A stretch of 15,590 bases of DNA. Source: Smithella sp. UBA2180 (GTDB lineage: Bacteria > Desulfobacterota > Syntrophia > Syntrophales > Smithellaceae). Under the pieces are notes generated by a model that saw only the letters and a list, made by a program, of their open reading frames with translations, was not told where the DNA came from and did no database searches. The translations under genes were made by a program, and so were the position numbers. The stretch covers positions 1-15,590 of the forward strand of contig DCVU01000124.1 of assembly GCA_002327415.1 (NCBI GenBank). Reading direction: 5' to 3'. Positions 14,078 to 15,590 of the stretch are shown here, piece by piece; positions within the stretch are counted from its first letter, which is position 1; each line of letters starts with the position of its first letter.

Positions 14078-14134
14078 ATCAACTTTAATGTTACCCGCTA
14101 CCCAGGTTAAATTAGTTGATGGAATAATGACTAG

Positions 14135-15163
14135 ATGAAAGCGGCAATCTTAGAGAAGATAACCAGTTTAGAAGAAAACAAACAACCTCTAAAAATGGTT
14201 GAATTGCCTAAGCCTGTGATTGAGGCGGAAGGAATTCTGGTAAAAGTATCTGCCTGCGGCATTTGTCACACGGAATTGGATGAGAGCGAAGGAAGAACTC
14301 GTCCGGCGAAGCTGCCAATCATTCCGGGGCATCAAGTGGTCGGCACAGTTGCTAAAAGAGGTAAGCTGGCAAGAAAATTTGAAATTGGCGCCAGAGTTGG
14401 AATAGGCTGGATTAACTATGCTTGCGGTCAGTGCCCGGCATGTATTTCCGAAAATGAAAATCTTTGCTCTGATTTCAGAGCAACCGGCAGAGATGTAAAC
14501 GGCGGTTATGCTGAATATTTGGCGGTAGCGGAAGACTTTGCGTTTGCCATTCCGGATGTTTTTTCCGATGTTCAGGCTGCGCCACTTCTGTGCGCTGGAG
14601 CTATAGGATATCGTTCTCTGCGTTTGGCTAATTTAGCCGATGGGCAGCGGTTGGGACTGGCTGGATTTGGCGCTTCCGCTCACCTGGTTTTGGAGATGGT
14701 TCGTTACCGCTACCCTCACACGGAAATATTTGTTTTTGCCCGCAATAAAGATGAACAAGCTTTTGCCCGTGACCTGGGTGCTGTTTGGGCGGGGGATATA
14801 AGCGCCCAATCACCTAAAAAACTTAATGCCATTATCGATACGACGCCTGTGTGGAAAACGATTGTGGAGGCTCTAAAAAATCTGGAACCGGCCGGAAGGT
14901 TGATCATTAACGCGATCCGTAAAGAAGACAGGGACAAGAATTATCTTATGCAACTGGATTATGGCGATCATCTTTGGCTGGAAAAAGAAATAAAAAGTGT
15001 GGCCAATGTGACACGCCGTGATATCGAAGAATTTTTAACTCTTGCCGCTTTAATACCAATAATACCGGAAGTGGAAGAATATCCGCTTAGCGAAGCCAAT
15101 CGTGCTCTTGTTGAAATAAAAGAAGGCAAAATCCGCGGCGCTAAAGTTTTGAGAATCATTTGA
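14135..15163 (+). CDS. Zinc-dependent alcohol dehydrogenase (medium-chain family)
   Basis: A 342-aa medium-chain dehydrogenase that oxidises alcohols or reduces aldehydes with NAD(P). The catalytic zinc ligands Cys44 (in CGICHTELD), His66 (in PGHQ; the common GHE has Gln here) and Cys153 are present. The structural zinc has Cys97, Cys100, Cys103 and Cys111. A Rossmann cofactor motif GFGASA lies at 178-183, and the later segment IIDTTPVWKTIVEALKNLEPAGRLI is typical. The GHQ form and overall length resemble the propanol-preferring AdhP-like group. The ribosome binding site is weak (GGA at 14121-14123). It sits 57 bases after the aldolase and may be carried on the same transcript, although its role in gluconeogenesis is not evident. 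The substrate cannot be predicted. Confidence 0.9.
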   Translation: MKAAILEKITSLEENKQPLKMVELPKPVIEAEGILVKVSACGICHTELDESEGRTRPAKLPIIPGHQVVGTVAKRGKLARKFEIGARVGIGWINYACGQCPACISENENLCSDFRATGRDVNGGYAEYLAVAEDFAFAIPDVFSDVQAAPLLCAGAIGYRSLRLANLADGQRLGLAGFGASAHLVLEMVRYRYPHTEIFVFARNKDEQAFARDLGAVWAGDISAQSPKKLNAIIDTTPVWKTIVEALKNLEPAGRLIINAIRKEDRDKNYLMQLDYGDHLWLEKEIKSVANVTRRDIEEFLTLAALIPIIPEVEEYPLSEANRALVEIKEGKIRGAKVLRII

Positions 15164-15201
15164 TTTTGTATAGGTTGTTCAATATTTGCGGGGAACCGAT
15201 T

Positions 15202-15590
15202 ATGAAGATAGCCAGTATTGACGAAATGCGTTTTATGGATCGTCATGCCATAGAGAAGTTAAATATTGCCGAAGAAATTCTCATGGAGAATGCAGGACTT
15301 GCTGCGGTAAATGTGCTACAAAATAAAATCGGCATACGCGGCAAGAAATTTATTGTCTTTTGCGGCTCTGGCAATAACGGTGGTGATGGACTAGTGATTG
15401 CCCGTCAGCTTCATTCCAGCGGCTGTCGCGTAAAAGTATTTTTAATTGGTGATGTCAGCAAGTATCAGGGAGCAGCGAAAACAAACTTTGCGATAATTAC
15501 GCGACTGCCTATAGAAGTAAGTAGACTGGAAAGTGCCGCAGCCGCCAAAAAAGATATTGCCCACTGTGACGTGGTTATTGACGCCATTTT
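15202..15590 (+). CDS. nnrE: NAD(P)H-hydrate epimerase (YjeF_N / Nnr), 5' part
   Basis: The frame runs off the window end after 129 codons. It begins MKIASIDEMRFMDRHAIEKL, then ILMENAGLAAVNVL, and has FCGSGNNGGDGLVIARQLH, the phosphate-binding signature of NAD(P)H-hydrate epimerase, which repairs damaged (hydrated) nicotinamide cofactors. In many bacteria this domain is fused to the dehydratase (NnrD), but the window ends before that can be seen. GGGGA around 15190-15194 precedes ATG 15202 by seven bases. The gene follows adh by 38 bases and may be co-transcribed. Confidence 0.92.
   Translation, partial: MKIASIDEMRFMDRHAIEKLNIAEEILMENAGLAAVNVLQNKIGIRGKKFIVFCGSGNNGGDGLVIARQLHSSGCRVKVFLIGDVSKYQGAAKTNFAIITRLPIEVSRLESAAAAKKDIAHCDVVIDAI

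Noticed and set aside
14078..14120. Hairpin atcaact/agttgat between the aldolase and the dehydrogenase as a terminator
   Set aside because: The stem is short with a long loop and no following T run, so read-through into adh is just as likely.

Overview
The window looks like part of a Gram-negative bacterial chromosome with moderate GC. It carries a MipA/OmpV-type outer-membrane protein, mutS, recQ, and a gluconeogenic fbp/aldolase pair. The style (class I FBPase beside a class II aldolase-like gene, an exported nitroreductase, 'attcccgcgaaggcgggaat' palindromes) is compatible with a deltaproteobacterial (Desulfobacterota, Syntrophus-like) genome, but that placement is an impression. All recognised genes are on the + strand.

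Layout. 1-677: 3' part of a MipA/OmpV outer-membrane gene, followed by a strong REP-like double palindrome (719-785). 879-3937: a small membrane protein (YvlD / phage-holin-4 superfamily) overlapping mutS by 10 nt. 3969-8914: an accessory island with an unknown 70-aa protein, an exported protein with 13-14 TPRs, a DUF2971-family protein, and a ParD/ParE-like toxin-antitoxin pair. 8967-10781: recQ. 10843-11493: an exported nitroreductase-fold protein. 11710-15163: class I fructose-1,6-bisphosphatase, class II fructose-bisphosphate aldolase-like protein, and a zinc alcohol dehydrogenase. 15202-end: 5' part of NAD(P)H-hydrate epimerase (YjeF/Nnr).

Main discovery. The mutS-recQ boundary exists twice, once on each side of the island. 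After mutS (3881-3966) there is the mutS tail plus the first nine codons of a recQ that then hits a stop. Just before the intact recQ (8915-8998) there is a second copy of the last 17 sense-codon positions compared from mutS, joined to the real recQ start. Nine of those 17 codons differ synonymously, seven are identical, and only one changes the amino acid. The copies are therefore diverged coding alleles, not a fresh target-site duplication. I infer an ancestral, translationally coupled mutS-recQ operon (ATGA overlap) into which about 4.9 kb of accessory DNA was placed by recombination with a related but diverged mutS-recQ locus.

How genes work together. MutS and RecQ are genome-maintenance proteins now separated by the island. 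The FBPase and aldolase-like proteins are consecutive gluconeogenic steps with strong ribosome binding sites. The island genes (TPR, DUF2971, toxin-antitoxin) are typical of accessory or defence-associated DNA, but no specific defence function can be read from the sequence. No tRNA, rRNA, CRISPR array or transposase gene was seen, and no gene-free stretch exceeds 300 bases.
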